This document shows, in pieces, positions 48,459 to 56,368 of a DNA stretch of 64,000 nt. The stretch's first letter is position 1. Every line of letters starts with the position of its first letter. The stretch lies in the NCBI RefSeq assembly GCF_000802305.1, contig NZ_JTDK01000018.1, forward strand, positions 1 to 64,000, given 5' to 3'. Source of the stretch: Microbacterium mangrovi (GTDB lineage Bacteria; Actinomycetota; Actinomycetes; Actinomycetales; Microbacteriaceae). The notes below the pieces were generated by a model, which saw only the letters and a program-made list of their open reading frames with translations, had not been told where the DNA came from and did no database searches. The position numbers were made by a program, and so were the translations under genes.

Positions 48459-50135
48459 ATGTCGACAGTGACTCTCCTCGACGGGGTGGATGCCGCCGAA
48501 GCGCACGCCGCGGCATCCGCCGGCGTCGCGATCGACAACGCCGGGCTGGCGGTGCTGCAGACGATCCGCGCGTACGGCGTGGACACCGTGTTCGGCATCC
48601 CCGGCACCCACAACCTCGAGTTCTACCGGCACCTGGGCCGCCTCGGCATGCACGCGGTGACCTCGCGCCACGAGCAGGGGGCCGGATACGCGGCCGACGG
48701 CTGGGCGCAGCGCACCGGGATGCCGGGCGTCGTCGTCACCACGTCCGGGCCGGGGCTGCTCAACGCCCTGTCGGCGGCGGGCACCGCGTACTGCGAGTCG
48801 CGGCCGCTCATCATCCTGTCGCCGGGCGTCCCGCTCGGCGCCGAGTTCGCCGACATCGGCACGCTGCACGAGACGAAGGATGCCTTCGCGGCATCCGGCG
48901 CGATCGTCGAGTGGAGCCGGCGCGTGACGACGGCGGCCGAAGCCGTCGCCGCCGTGCACGACGCGTTCGACCTGTTCCGCACCGAGCGCCCGCGTCCGGT
49001 GCACATCGAGATCCCGCTCGACGTGCTGGAGTCCGCGGCCGACGTGCCCGCCGCGGATCGGGAGGCGCGGCCGCATCCCGGATTCTCCCCGGCCGACGCC
49101 GACGCCGTGGCGCGGGCCGCGGCCCTGCTGGCCGGGGCGGAGAAGCCGGCGATCATCGTCGGCGGCGGGTCAACGCGGGCCGCGGCATCCCTGACCGCGC
49201 TCGCCGAGCGGCTCGGCGCCCCCGTCGTGAGCACCCTCAACGGCAAGGGCGTGGTGCCGGAGTCCCACCCGCTCGCGGTGGGCGCGGAGCTGCGGCTCGA
49301 CGCTGCGCGCGAGGTCGTGAACGGCTCCGACGTGCTGCTGATCGTCGGTGCGAAGATCGGCGAGGCGGAGCTGTGGGGCGGCGTGGTCCGCCCGGCCGGA
49401 CGCGTGGTGCGCGTCGACGTGCTGGCCAGCCAGGGGAACAAGAACGTGCTGTCCGACGTCGTGCTCGTCGGCCACGCCGAGGCGGTCGTCATGCAGCTGC
49501 GGGATGCCGTCGGCCCCGGAACGGGCGAGGTCTGGACCGACCTCGACGCGGTGCGCGCCGCGTGCGCGGCGGAGGCATCCGCGTTCCACCCGGAGACCGA
49601 CCGGGCCGCGCGGGCGATCGCGGCGGCCCTGCCGGCGGACGCCGTCGTGGCGGGGGACTCGTCGCAGATCACCTACCTCGGCATGGCGAGCGCCGTGCGC
49701 CAGGACGAGCCGCACGCCTTCCTCTACACCCCGGCCTACGCCACCCTCGGCTACGGCCTGCCCGCGGCGATCGGCGCCGCCGTCGCCGAACGGGCGCGCG
49801 GCGAGCACGCGCAGCCGGTGGTGTGCGTCGTCGGCGACGGTGCGCTGATGTTCGCCGTGCAGGAGTTCGCGACCGCCGTGGAGCAGAGCGTCGACATCAC
49901 CGTGGTCTGCTACGACAACGGCGGGTACGCGGAGATCCAGCAGAACGAAGCCGACCGCGGCATCCCGCCCGTCGGAGTGCGCCTCGCCCAGCCCGACTGG
50001 GCGGCGCTCGCCGACGCGTTCGGCGGTCGCGGCCGGCGCGTCGAGGCGGCGGCGGACCTGGACGGTGTCATCCGCGACGCGCTGGATGCCGGCGGCGTGA
50101 ACCTCGTGCACGTCCCCGCCCGGCTGTTCGCGTAG
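48459..50135 (+). CDS. ThDP-dependent enzyme, acetolactate-synthase/2-oxoacid decarboxylase-like
   Basis: The 558-aa three-domain ThDP enzyme has an N-terminal pyrimidine domain (DTVFGIPGTHNLEFY, catalytic Glu in TSRHEQGAGYAADG), a central FAD/NAD-like domain, and a ThDP-binding VVGDGALMFAVQEFATAVEQ through CYDNGGYAEI. The NNGG/DNGGYAEI ending and operon context resemble 5-guanidino-2-oxopentanoate decarboxylase (AruI-like) more than ilvB. It begins 2 bp after the amidohydrolase stop. Substrate inferred only. Confidence 0.85.
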   Translation: MSTVTLLDGVDAAEAHAAASAGVAIDNAGLAVLQTIRAYGVDTVFGIPGTHNLEFYRHLGRLGMHAVTSRHEQGAGYAADGWAQRTGMPGVVVTTSGPGLLNALSAAGTAYCESRPLIILSPGVPLGAEFADIGTLHETKDAFAASGAIVEWSRRVTTAAEAVAAVHDAFDLFRTERPRPVHIEIPLDVLESAADVPAADREARPHPGFSPADADAVARAAALLAGAEKPAIIVGGGSTRAAASLTALAERLGAPVVSTLNGKGVVPESHPLAVGAELRLDAAREVVNGSDVLLIVGAKIGEAELWGGVVRPAGRVVRVDVLASQGNKNVLSDVVLVGHAEAVVMQLRDAVGPGTGEVWTDLDAVRAACAAEASAFHPETDRAARAIAAALPADAVVAGDSSQITYLGMASAVRQDEPHAFLYTPAYATLGYGLPAAIGAAVAERARGEHAQPVVCVVGDGALMFAVQEFATAVEQSVDITVVCYDNGGYAEIQQNEADRGIPPVGVRLAQPDWAALADAFGGRGRRVEAAADLDGVIRDALDAGGVNLVHVPARLFA

Positions 50136-50182
50136 CGCGCGGTCCGCGCCCCGCTCGCGGCCCGCGGGTCCCGCGCGCGCGG

Positions 50183-50327
50183 GCTCCGCTGTCCTGAAAC
50201 GCGCGGTCGTGTGCAATCCAGGACAGCGGAGCGCAGGGAGGCGCGGAGCACCGCGACGGCAGTTCGCGAACGGGCTCGCGAGGATCCGTCACGAACGCAC
50301 CGTTGAGACCGCCGCTCGTGACGGATC
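50183..50327. repeat. Two neighbouring perfect-stem hairpins
   Basis: GCTCCGCTGTCCTG (50183-50196) pairs with CAGGACAGCGGAGC (50219-50232). GATCCGTCACGA (50283-50294) pairs with TCGTGACGGATC (50316-50327). The second resembles the 40-bp palindrome family in core sequence (CGTCACGA). They lie in the 247-bp gap between convergent genes and may terminate both. Confidence 0.75.
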
Positions 50328-50330
50328 GGC

Positions 50331-50351
50331 GCCCTGAGCCTGTCGAAGGGC
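50331..50351. repeat. CTTCGACAGGCTCAG-type repeat, single copy
   Basis: GCCCTGAGCCTGTCGAAGGG is the same dispersed element as at 3.1 kb and 39.4 kb. Confidence 0.75.
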
Positions 50352-50382
50352 AGAACCCCGGCCCAACCCCGGGCGCCCGGCG

Positions 50383-51348
50383 TCAGCGGAGGATCGTGTC
50401 CAGCAGCACGTCGATCACGGGCCGGTCGACCGCGCGCACGATGCGAACCCCGCCGCGCGAGGAATCCCCGGTGCCGCGATGGATGCCGCGGAGGTCCGCG
50501 ATCGTCGCGCCGCGCGCCGGGCCGTCGGCGGTGTCGATCTCGAGCGGCACCCGCGGCGCGTCGGACAGGCCGATCTCCCCGGCGGCGATGACGGCGGCGA
50601 GGGGGTCGTGCAGCGCGCACGTGCGGCGCCCGAAGATCGGGCGGTAGAAGTCCATGTAGTGGTCGAGCATCTCGGCGAGCACCCGGGCGAGGGGGTCGTC
50701 GGATGCCGCGAGTGCGTGCTGGTGCTGCTCTTCGAGCGTGTGCTGCATGGTCACGTCGAGCGGGACGAGCGTGGCATCCCACTGCGCGGTGACCTCCGCC
50801 GCGAACGCGTACGCGGCCGCTTCGGGGTCGTTGTGGATGTTGGCCTCCGCCGCCGCGGTGATGTTGCCGGGCGCGAGGCAGGCGCCGCCCATCACGGTGA
50901 ACGCCTTGACCCGGGAGGGGAGCGTCGGATCGGCCTGCAGCGCCAGGGCGATGTTGGTGAGCGGGCCGACGGCGAGCACGTGCAGGGTGCCGGCGTATTG
51001 ATGCGACAGGTCGATCAGCAGCTCGACGGCGGTGCGGGCATCCGGTTCCTGCTCGGAGCGCGGAAGCTGCATCCCGCCGATGCCGTTGTCGCCGTGCACG
51101 TGCGCCGCGCCGCCGCGGTAGTCCTGCGAGAAGTGGTGGTGGGCGCCGACGGCGACCGGGATGCCGGTCACCCCGGCGATCCCGAGCAGGTCGAGCGTGT
51201 TGCGCGCCGCCTGCGATGAGTCGGTGTTTCCCGACACGGCTCCGATGCCGACGAGGTCCACCGCGGGGGAGCGCAGCAGGTATCCCAGTGCGACGGCATC
51301 GTCGATGCCCGTGTCGCAGTCGAGGAAGACGGGGATGCGCTCGGTCAT
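50383..51348 (-). CDS. Inosine/uridine-preferring nucleoside hydrolase
   Basis: The 321-aa protein has the calcium-binding FLDCDTGIDDAVAL (about residues 8-21), VGAHHHF, PLTNIALAL and a C-terminal HDPLAAVIA. It cleaves the N-glycosidic bond of nucleosides to base plus ribose. It is divergent from a ribokinase (33 bp apart), which would phosphorylate the released ribose. AGGAG precedes the ATG. Confidence 0.92.
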   Translation of the reverse strand: MTERIPVFLDCDTGIDDAVALGYLLRSPAVDLVGIGAVSGNTDSSQAARNTLDLLGIAGVTGIPVAVGAHHHFSQDYRGGAAHVHGDNGIGGMQLPRSEQEPDARTAVELLIDLSHQYAGTLHVLAVGPLTNIALALQADPTLPSRVKAFTVMGGACLAPGNITAAAEANIHNDPEAAAYAFAAEVTAQWDATLVPLDVTMQHTLEEQHQHALAASDDPLARVLAEMLDHYMDFYRPIFGRRTCALHDPLAAVIAAGEIGLSDAPRVPLEIDTADGPARGATIADLRGIHRGTGDSSRGGVRIVRAVDRPVIDVLLDTILR

Positions 51349-51381
51349 GTGCTCTCCTGAGGTGCGTGGTGGAATGGGCTC

Positions 51382-52218
51382 ATGGCATCATTTCGCCCTT
51401 TGTGCGTCGTCGGCAGCGTGAACGCCGACATCACGGTTTCGGTCGCGGAGCTCCCGCAGGCCGGTGAGACCATTCTCGGGCATGCGCTGCGCCGGGATGC
51501 CGGCGGCAAGGGCGCGAACCAGGCGGTGGCGGCGGCGCGCCTGTCGGATGCCCCGGTGCGGATGATCGGTGCAGTCGGCGACGACCCCGACGGGCAGGCG
51601 ATGCTGCAGAACCTGATGGATGCCGGGGTGGATGCCGCCGGCATCTGGCTCGGCGAGGAGCCCACCGGCACCGCGCTCATCACGGTGGATGCCGCCAGCG
51701 AGAACCACATCGTGGTGGTCCCCGGTGCGAACGCCGCGGTCGCGATCGACGGCGTGCGGTTCGATCCCGACGAGGCCGTGCTCGCGCAGCTCGAGATCCC
51801 GCTGCCGACGGTCGAGGCGCTGGCGTCGGCGGTGCCCGGCTTCCTCGCGATCAACGCGGCACCGGCATCCCACCTGTCCGCGGAGCTCATCGAGCGCGCC
51901 GACCTCATCATCGTGAACGAGACCGAGTACGCGGCCCTGCCCGAGGTGGCGACCGCACGGCTCGTGGCGGTGACCCACGGATCCAAGGGCGCGATCATGC
52001 TCGAGCGCGGCGTGCAGGTGGCGTCCGCCGCGGCGCCGACGGTGGCGGCGGTGTCGTCGGTCGGGGCGGGCGATGCGTTCTGCGCGGCGCTGACCCTCGC
52101 GGTGCATGCCGGATGGGCGCACGAAGACGCCCTGCGCGCCGCGTGCGCGGTCGGGGCGGATGCCGTCACCCACGTCGGCGCCCAGCCCCCGCTGCGCGGA
52201 CTCGCCAGCTACGCCTGA
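51382..52218 (+). CDS. Ribokinase-family sugar kinase
   Basis: The 278-aa PfkB-family kinase has GSVNADITV, RRDAGGKGANQAVAAARL and the anion-hole/catalytic SSVGAGDAFCAAL near the C-terminus. It phosphorylates ribose to ribose-5-phosphate, matching the divergent nucleoside hydrolase. A TGGAAT box ends 6 nt before the ATG, so it may be leaderless. Confidence 0.9.
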   Translation: MASFRPLCVVGSVNADITVSVAELPQAGETILGHALRRDAGGKGANQAVAAARLSDAPVRMIGAVGDDPDGQAMLQNLMDAGVDAAGIWLGEEPTGTALITVDAASENHIVVVPGANAAVAIDGVRFDPDEAVLAQLEIPLPTVEALASAVPGFLAINAAPASHLSAELIERADLIIVNETEYAALPEVATARLVAVTHGSKGAIMLERGVQVASAAAPTVAAVSSVGAGDAFCAALTLAVHAGWAHEDALRAACAVGADAVTHVGAQPPLRGLASYA

Positions 52219-52433
52219 GTCGGCGCCACCGCCGCCACCCCCGTCGCCGCGGCCGCCGCCGCGCTCGCGCGGGTGTTCGGTGTCGCCGCGGGTGCTGCGT
52301 TTTCGCGCGGGTGTTCGGAACGGGTGCGGATGCATCGGCGACCCGCGTGAGCCGAGCCCCGCCGACGTGGCGCCCGCGACACAGAGCCGGACGCGGGGCT
52401 GTGGATAACTCGGGAGCGGCCCGCGCGGATCGT
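52219..52433. other. GC-rich intergenic stretch
   Basis: No gene is seen. It contains runs of GCC/CCG triplets and the word GCGCGGGTGTTCGG twice (near 52270 and 52300). GTGGATAACT lies near 52402, and the exporter promoter follows. Confidence 0.5.
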
Positions 52434-52439
52434 TAGGGT
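52434..52439 (+). promoter_or_regulatory. -10 box TAGGGT, leaderless promoter
   Basis: TAGGGT ends 7 nt before the GTG at 52447. Confidence 0.5.
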
Positions 52440-52446
52440 CGAAAGT

Positions 52447-53217
52447 GTGGAAGAAGCACCAGCGGTACCCGCCCTGCGATTGTCGGGGCTCGTCAAGCGG
52501 TTCGGTGACAAGGTCGCCGTGGCCGGCCTCGACCTCGACGTGCCGCCGGGCTCCTTCTTCGGGCTCGTCGGTCCGAACGGCGCGGGCAAGACGACGACCC
52601 TCTCCATGGCCACAGGGCTGCTGCGGCCGGATGCCGGCACAGCCCAGGTCCACGGCATCGACGTCTGGCAGCATCCCGTCGAGGCCAAGCGCACGATCGG
52701 CAACCTCGCCGACGGGGTGCGGCTGTTCGACCGGCTCACCGGGGAGCAGCTCATCACGTGGACGGCGACGATGTTCGGCATCCCGCGTCCGCAGATCGCA
52801 CCGCGGGTCAGCGACCTTCTCGACCTGATGGACCTTCGAGGTGCCGCCGGAACCATGGTCGCCGACTATTCGGCCGGCATGACGAAGAAGGTCGCGCTCG
52901 CGTGCGCGCTGGTGCACGCGCCGCGCCTGCTCGTACTCGACGAGCCGTTCGAGTCCGTCGATCCGGTGTCGGCCGCGAACATCGAGGACGTCCTGCGCAG
53001 TTACACCTCGACCGGTGGCAGCGTCATCGTCTCGAGCCACTCGATGGATCTCGTGCAGCGCATGTGCGACCACGTCGCGATCATCGTCGCCGGAGGCGTC
53101 CGCGCCGCCGGAACGATCGACGAGGTGCGTGCGGGCGAGAGCCTGCAGTCCCGGTTCGTGTCGCTCGTCGGCGGCCGTCACACCACGGAGGGGCCGGAGT
53201 GGTTGCGGCAGTCCTGA
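52447..53217 (+). CDS. ABC transporter ATP-binding protein (exporter type)
   Basis: The 256-aa ATPase has Walker A GPNGAGKTTTLSM, signature YSAGMTKKVALACAL (an ABC signature lacking the usual LSGGQ), Walker B LLVLDEPFESVD and H-loop VSSHS. It is of the DrrA/CcmA-like export type. It overlaps the membrane subunit by 19 bp. Substrate unknown. Confidence 0.9.
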   Translation: MEEAPAVPALRLSGLVKRFGDKVAVAGLDLDVPPGSFFGLVGPNGAGKTTTLSMATGLLRPDAGTAQVHGIDVWQHPVEAKRTIGNLADGVRLFDRLTGEQLITWTATMFGIPRPQIAPRVSDLLDLMDLRGAAGTMVADYSAGMTKKVALACALVHAPRLLVLDEPFESVDPVSAANIEDVLRSYTSTGGSVIVSSHSMDLVQRMCDHVAIIVAGGVRAAGTIDEVRAGESLQSRFVSLVGGRHTTEGPEWLRQS

Positions 53218-54779
53218 GGCTCCGGTACCGCCTCCTCGGCAACACCCTCGCCCGCAGCCCCTGGCAGCTGGTGGGTTTCGTCTTCGGCATCCTGGGCGCC
53301 GTGTGGGTGTTGGGCGCGGTCATCGCCGGTCTGGTGGCGGCCAGCATCCTGCAGGGCCTCGACACCGCACGAGGGATCGCCGTGGTCGGCGGTTCGGCCC
53401 TGCTTCTCGGTTGGGCGCTCGGCCCGGTTCTCGTCGCGGGCGCGGATGCCACGGTGGATGCCGAACGGCTGGCGCCGCTCCCGATCTCGTCGCGCCAGAT
53501 CATGGTGGCGCTGACCGGGACGGGACTGACCGGCATCCCCGGAATCGCGACCTGCATCGCCGCCCTGTCGTCGGTCGTGCTGTGGATCCGCTGGCCCGTG
53601 GCCGCCATCGTGGCCGTGCCGATGGCGGTGATCGCGGTGCTGACCTGCGTCCTGGTCAGCCGGCTCGTCACCACGCTGTCGTCGGGATTGTCGGGCCGAC
53701 GTCGGGGGCGCGAGATCGTCGGCACGGTCGTGCTCGGCCTCGTGATCATGACGGGTCCGATCACGACGGGCATCCTCAGCCTGCTCGACGCGGCCGGCGA
53801 CCTGCCGACACAGCTCGGCACAGCGGGCACGGTCCTCGGATGGACGCCGATCGGCGCCGCATGGGCGGTGGCCGGCGATGTCGCCGCCGGTTCGTGGCTG
53901 CCGGCCCTCTTTAAGGTCGTGATCGCGGTCGGCACCCTGGCTGCCCTGTGGTTCGGGTGGGCGCGGGCGTTGCACGCGTCGACGGGGACGCGACCGGTGC
54001 AGACGACGAAGGCCGTCAAGGCGGGCACACTCGGACTCTTCGGTGTGCTGCCGACGGGCGGCGTCGGCGCGACGTGGGCGCGCTCGCTCACGGGCTGGCT
54101 GCGGGATCCCCGCTACCTGCGCCAGCTCATCTTCGTCCCGCTGTTCCCGGCCCTGTTCGCGTTCACCGGGGGAGTGGACGGCGGAGGGTTCGGCGCCTCT
54201 GCCATCATCGTCGCGATGACCCTGGCGATCGCCGGCTACGCAGACGTCTCGTACGACGGCACGGCGTTCGCGGCGGTGCTGTCCTCGGGGATCACCGGAC
54301 GAGTCGACCGGTGGGGCCGCGTGCTGGGTGCCGCCTCCGTGGGCGTGCCCGCGGTCATCGTCGTGGCGGTCGTCGTCGCGGCGGTCGGCGGCGGCTGGGA
54401 TCATCTGCCCGCCGTGCTCGGCGGTGCGCTCGGGCTACTCCTGGTCGGCTACGGCGTCAGCGCGGTGTCGTCCGCACTGATCGTCGTGCCGGTTCCCCGC
54501 GCGGGCGACAGTCCCTTCAAGACGGTGCCGGGTCAGACGTTCGCAAGCGGGATGCTGGTGTTCGCCGTGCTCGGCGCCTCGCTCGTGCTGGGAGCACCCG
54601 CCCTGATCCTCGCGGTGGTCGCGACGGCGACGGCATCCGCATCCCTCGGCGTCGTCGCCCTCGTCACGGGCGTCGTGGTCGGGGCGGGCGTCATCGTCGC
54701 CGGCGTGTTCATCGGTGGTCGCATCCTCGACCGCACCGGGCCGAGTCTTCTGCAGCGGATCAAGGCATTCCCGATCTGA
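53199..54779 (+). CDS. ABC transporter membrane subunit
   Basis: The 526-aa protein has about twelve to fourteen transmembrane segments without a recognisable ATPase domain. The GTG at 53199 is supported by GGAGGGG just upstream and by the hydrophobic start. It belongs with the preceding ATPase as a large ABC-2-like exporter. A soluble loop (ARALHASTGTRPVQTTKAVK) sits midway. Substrate unknown. Confidence 0.82.
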   Translation: MVAAVLRLRYRLLGNTLARSPWQLVGFVFGILGAVWVLGAVIAGLVAASILQGLDTARGIAVVGGSALLLGWALGPVLVAGADATVDAERLAPLPISSRQIMVALTGTGLTGIPGIATCIAALSSVVLWIRWPVAAIVAVPMAVIAVLTCVLVSRLVTTLSSGLSGRRRGREIVGTVVLGLVIMTGPITTGILSLLDAAGDLPTQLGTAGTVLGWTPIGAAWAVAGDVAAGSWLPALFKVVIAVGTLAALWFGWARALHASTGTRPVQTTKAVKAGTLGLFGVLPTGGVGATWARSLTGWLRDPRYLRQLIFVPLFPALFAFTGGVDGGGFGASAIIVAMTLAIAGYADVSYDGTAFAAVLSSGITGRVDRWGRVLGAASVGVPAVIVVAVVVAAVGGGWDHLPAVLGGALGLLLVGYGVSAVSSALIVVPVPRAGDSPFKTVPGQTFASGMLVFAVLGASLVLGAPALILAVVATATASASLGVVALVTGVVVGAGVIVAGVFIGGRILDRTGPSLLQRIKAFPI

Positions 54780-54805
54780 TGTGCGGTGCGGGGCGCCGCC
54801 TCGGC

Positions 54806-54811
54806 TAGCAT
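54806..54811 (+). promoter_or_regulatory. -10 box TAGCAT, leaderless promoter
   Basis: TAGCAT ends 6 nt before the ATG at 54818. Confidence 0.5.
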
Positions 54812-54817
54812 TCGGGG

Positions 54818-55045
54818 ATGGCAGATCCGGGTTCCATCCAAGACATCCCGATCGGCGGTGACGGCATCCGCCTCGGGCAGTTCCTGAAGTTCGCCGGGCT
54901 CCTGGACTCCGGCGGGATGGTGAAAGAGGCCATCGCCGACGGCGACGTCCTGGTGAACGGCGAGGTCGACCGCCGGCGCGGACGCCAGCTGCAGCCTGGC
55001 GACATCGTCACGTTCATGGAGCGCAGCGTCCGCGTCACCCGCTGA
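54818..55045 (+). CDS. S4-domain RNA-binding protein (YaaA/YbcJ-like)
   Basis: The 75-aa protein has a lone S4 domain (IRLGQFLKFAGLLDSGGMVK, then GDVLVNGEVDRRRGRQLQPG). Such small S4 proteins bind structured RNA, often ribosomal. It has its own leaderless promoter, and the downstream DNA is of clearly lower GC. Confidence 0.9.
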   Translation: MADPGSIQDIPIGGDGIRLGQFLKFAGLLDSGGMVKEAIADGDVLVNGEVDRRRGRQLQPGDIVTFMERSVRVTR

Positions 55046-55125
55046 GGATGCCGAGTGCTCAGCCACCGGGTGGCGTGCGCCTGCGCGTGACAGAACTCCA
55101 GACCGGCGAGCACGCCGCGACCAGT

Positions 55126-55296
55126 TCATTCCAAGTCCGCCTCGTGGTCGGGCCGATCAAAACCACGTCCGTCATACCGGCGCGGACGCTTCATCCGCAC
55201 GCTCTTGACGACGACCCAGATGAGCGCGGCTATCACGGCAATCGCAAACAACAGCGTGACCAGGTGCGCCGCCGAGTAGGTGTTCATAGTGCTCAT
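55126..55296 (-). CDS. Small single-pass membrane protein
   Basis: The 56-aa protein starts MSTMNTYSAAHLVTLLFAIA, has one transmembrane helix (about residues 11-30) and a basic cytoplasmic tail (KSVRMKRPRRYDGRGFD). AGAGGA is 6 nt before the ATG. It begins 24 bp after the stop of the upstream lipoprotein gene, so the two are co-transcribed. Function unknown. Confidence 0.7.
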   Translation of the reverse strand: MSTMNTYSAAHLVTLLFAIAVIAALIWVVVKSVRMKRPRRYDGRGFDRPDHEADLE

Positions 55297-55320
55297 GGCT
55301 ATCCTCTTTGAGCTCCGCGA

Positions 55321-56118
55321 CTATTCCCAGGCCAGCGGGCTCTTCACTGTGTAGCTTCCCGAAGAGTACGAGCACGAGGCGTCGACGTAGATCGTGAAGT
55401 ACACCTCCAACGCGCTGTACGAGCCAGACCGATTGAAGTAATAGGAACTTGACGTCGTAGTCACTCTCGGAGTCGAAGAGTAGACCAGTCCGATGCCGTG
55501 GCTTCCGATGATGCCGTACCCACGCGCGTAGGCATGGAGCGTAGCCGCCTTGATCCCAGAGCCCCTGGTGAACTTGGTGGATGCCTTCCACGAGTAGTTG
55601 ATCGGGCCACCGTAGTGCCCGACAGTCCCACCTATCTTGCAGGTGTGCGTCCCGCTGCCGCGGGAGACGCTGAATCCCTGCGTCCCCGCCAGCTCGGCGG
55701 TCGTGCCGGATCCAAGCACATCCTGGTTGGGCGCCGCATACGCCCGTATGAACTCCGTGTCCACGGCGTCGAAGGCTTGCCCAACCTTGTACCGAGCGTC
55801 GATCGCCTCCAATCGATCCTTGACCCGAGCCGCATCCAGGTTGCGGTTCTGCGAGTAGGTAACGGACGTCTCTGGGAGAGGAGCAAGCTTCTCCTTCTGC
55901 TCGGGCGTGAGTGCATCCTGACCGGCCGCGTAGACGCCAACCGCGACCTTCGATTCGACCGAATGGCTCGATGGTCGCGCTCCACCCGTGGGTACCGCTA
56001 TCGTGCTGCATCCCGCGAGGGTCAGCGTCGCCACGGAACCAACGGCAACCGCCAGAGCGCGTTTCCAGGCGATGGCCCCTTTCGCTGATCCGGACGCACT
56101 TTTCGTTGATGTAGTCAT
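55321..56118 (-). CDS. Lipoprotein of unknown function
   Basis: The 265-aa protein has a long basic N-region and a lipobox LTLAGC (Cys34). A helical middle (about residues 70-110, EQKEKLAP through RYKVGQAFD) precedes a C-terminal beta-rich domain with many Ser/Tyr residues and two Cys that could form disulfides. Base composition is visibly lower in GC than the backbone. No family recognised; acquired accessory gene suspected. Confidence 0.75.
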   Translation of the reverse strand: MTTSTKSASGSAKGAIAWKRALAVAVGSVATLTLAGCSTIAVPTGGARPSSHSVESKVAVGVYAAGQDALTPEQKEKLAPLPETSVTYSQNRNLDAARVKDRLEAIDARYKVGQAFDAVDTEFIRAYAAPNQDVLGSGTTAELAGTQGFSVSRGSGTHTCKIGGTVGHYGGPINYSWKASTKFTRGSGIKAATLHAYARGYGIIGSHGIGLVYSSTPRVTTTSSSYYFNRSGSYSALEVYFTIYVDASCSYSSGSYTVKSPLAWE

Positions 56119-56190
56119 GAGACTGTCGTACGCCGCGCCGTGGCTGTATGGCGGAAGATACGGCGAGATTGAGTAGTCAGATCGGAGTTT

Positions 56191-56219
56191 TGAGTAGAGG
56201 TTGTGCAATCTTTGTGCAA
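56191..56219 (-). promoter_or_regulatory. Putative promoter of lipoprotein operon
   Basis: On the minus strand TTGCAC (56219-56214) lies 17 bp before TACTCA (56196-56191), giving a leader of about 65 nt. The rest of the 56119-56368 gap shows nothing else recognisable. Confidence 0.35.
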
Positions 56220-56368
56220 GGGAGCTTGGCTTGTGTGGGTCGGGGCTTTCGTCGTTGCCGCAGACGGCGCCGCGCGCGGAACGGCGGCGGTCGCGAGCCG
56301 TGCCGAGCCCTGGTTGCGAGTCGCCTCGACGATGTAGCGGAGCCCACGCGACGAGCGTCGCCGACGGT

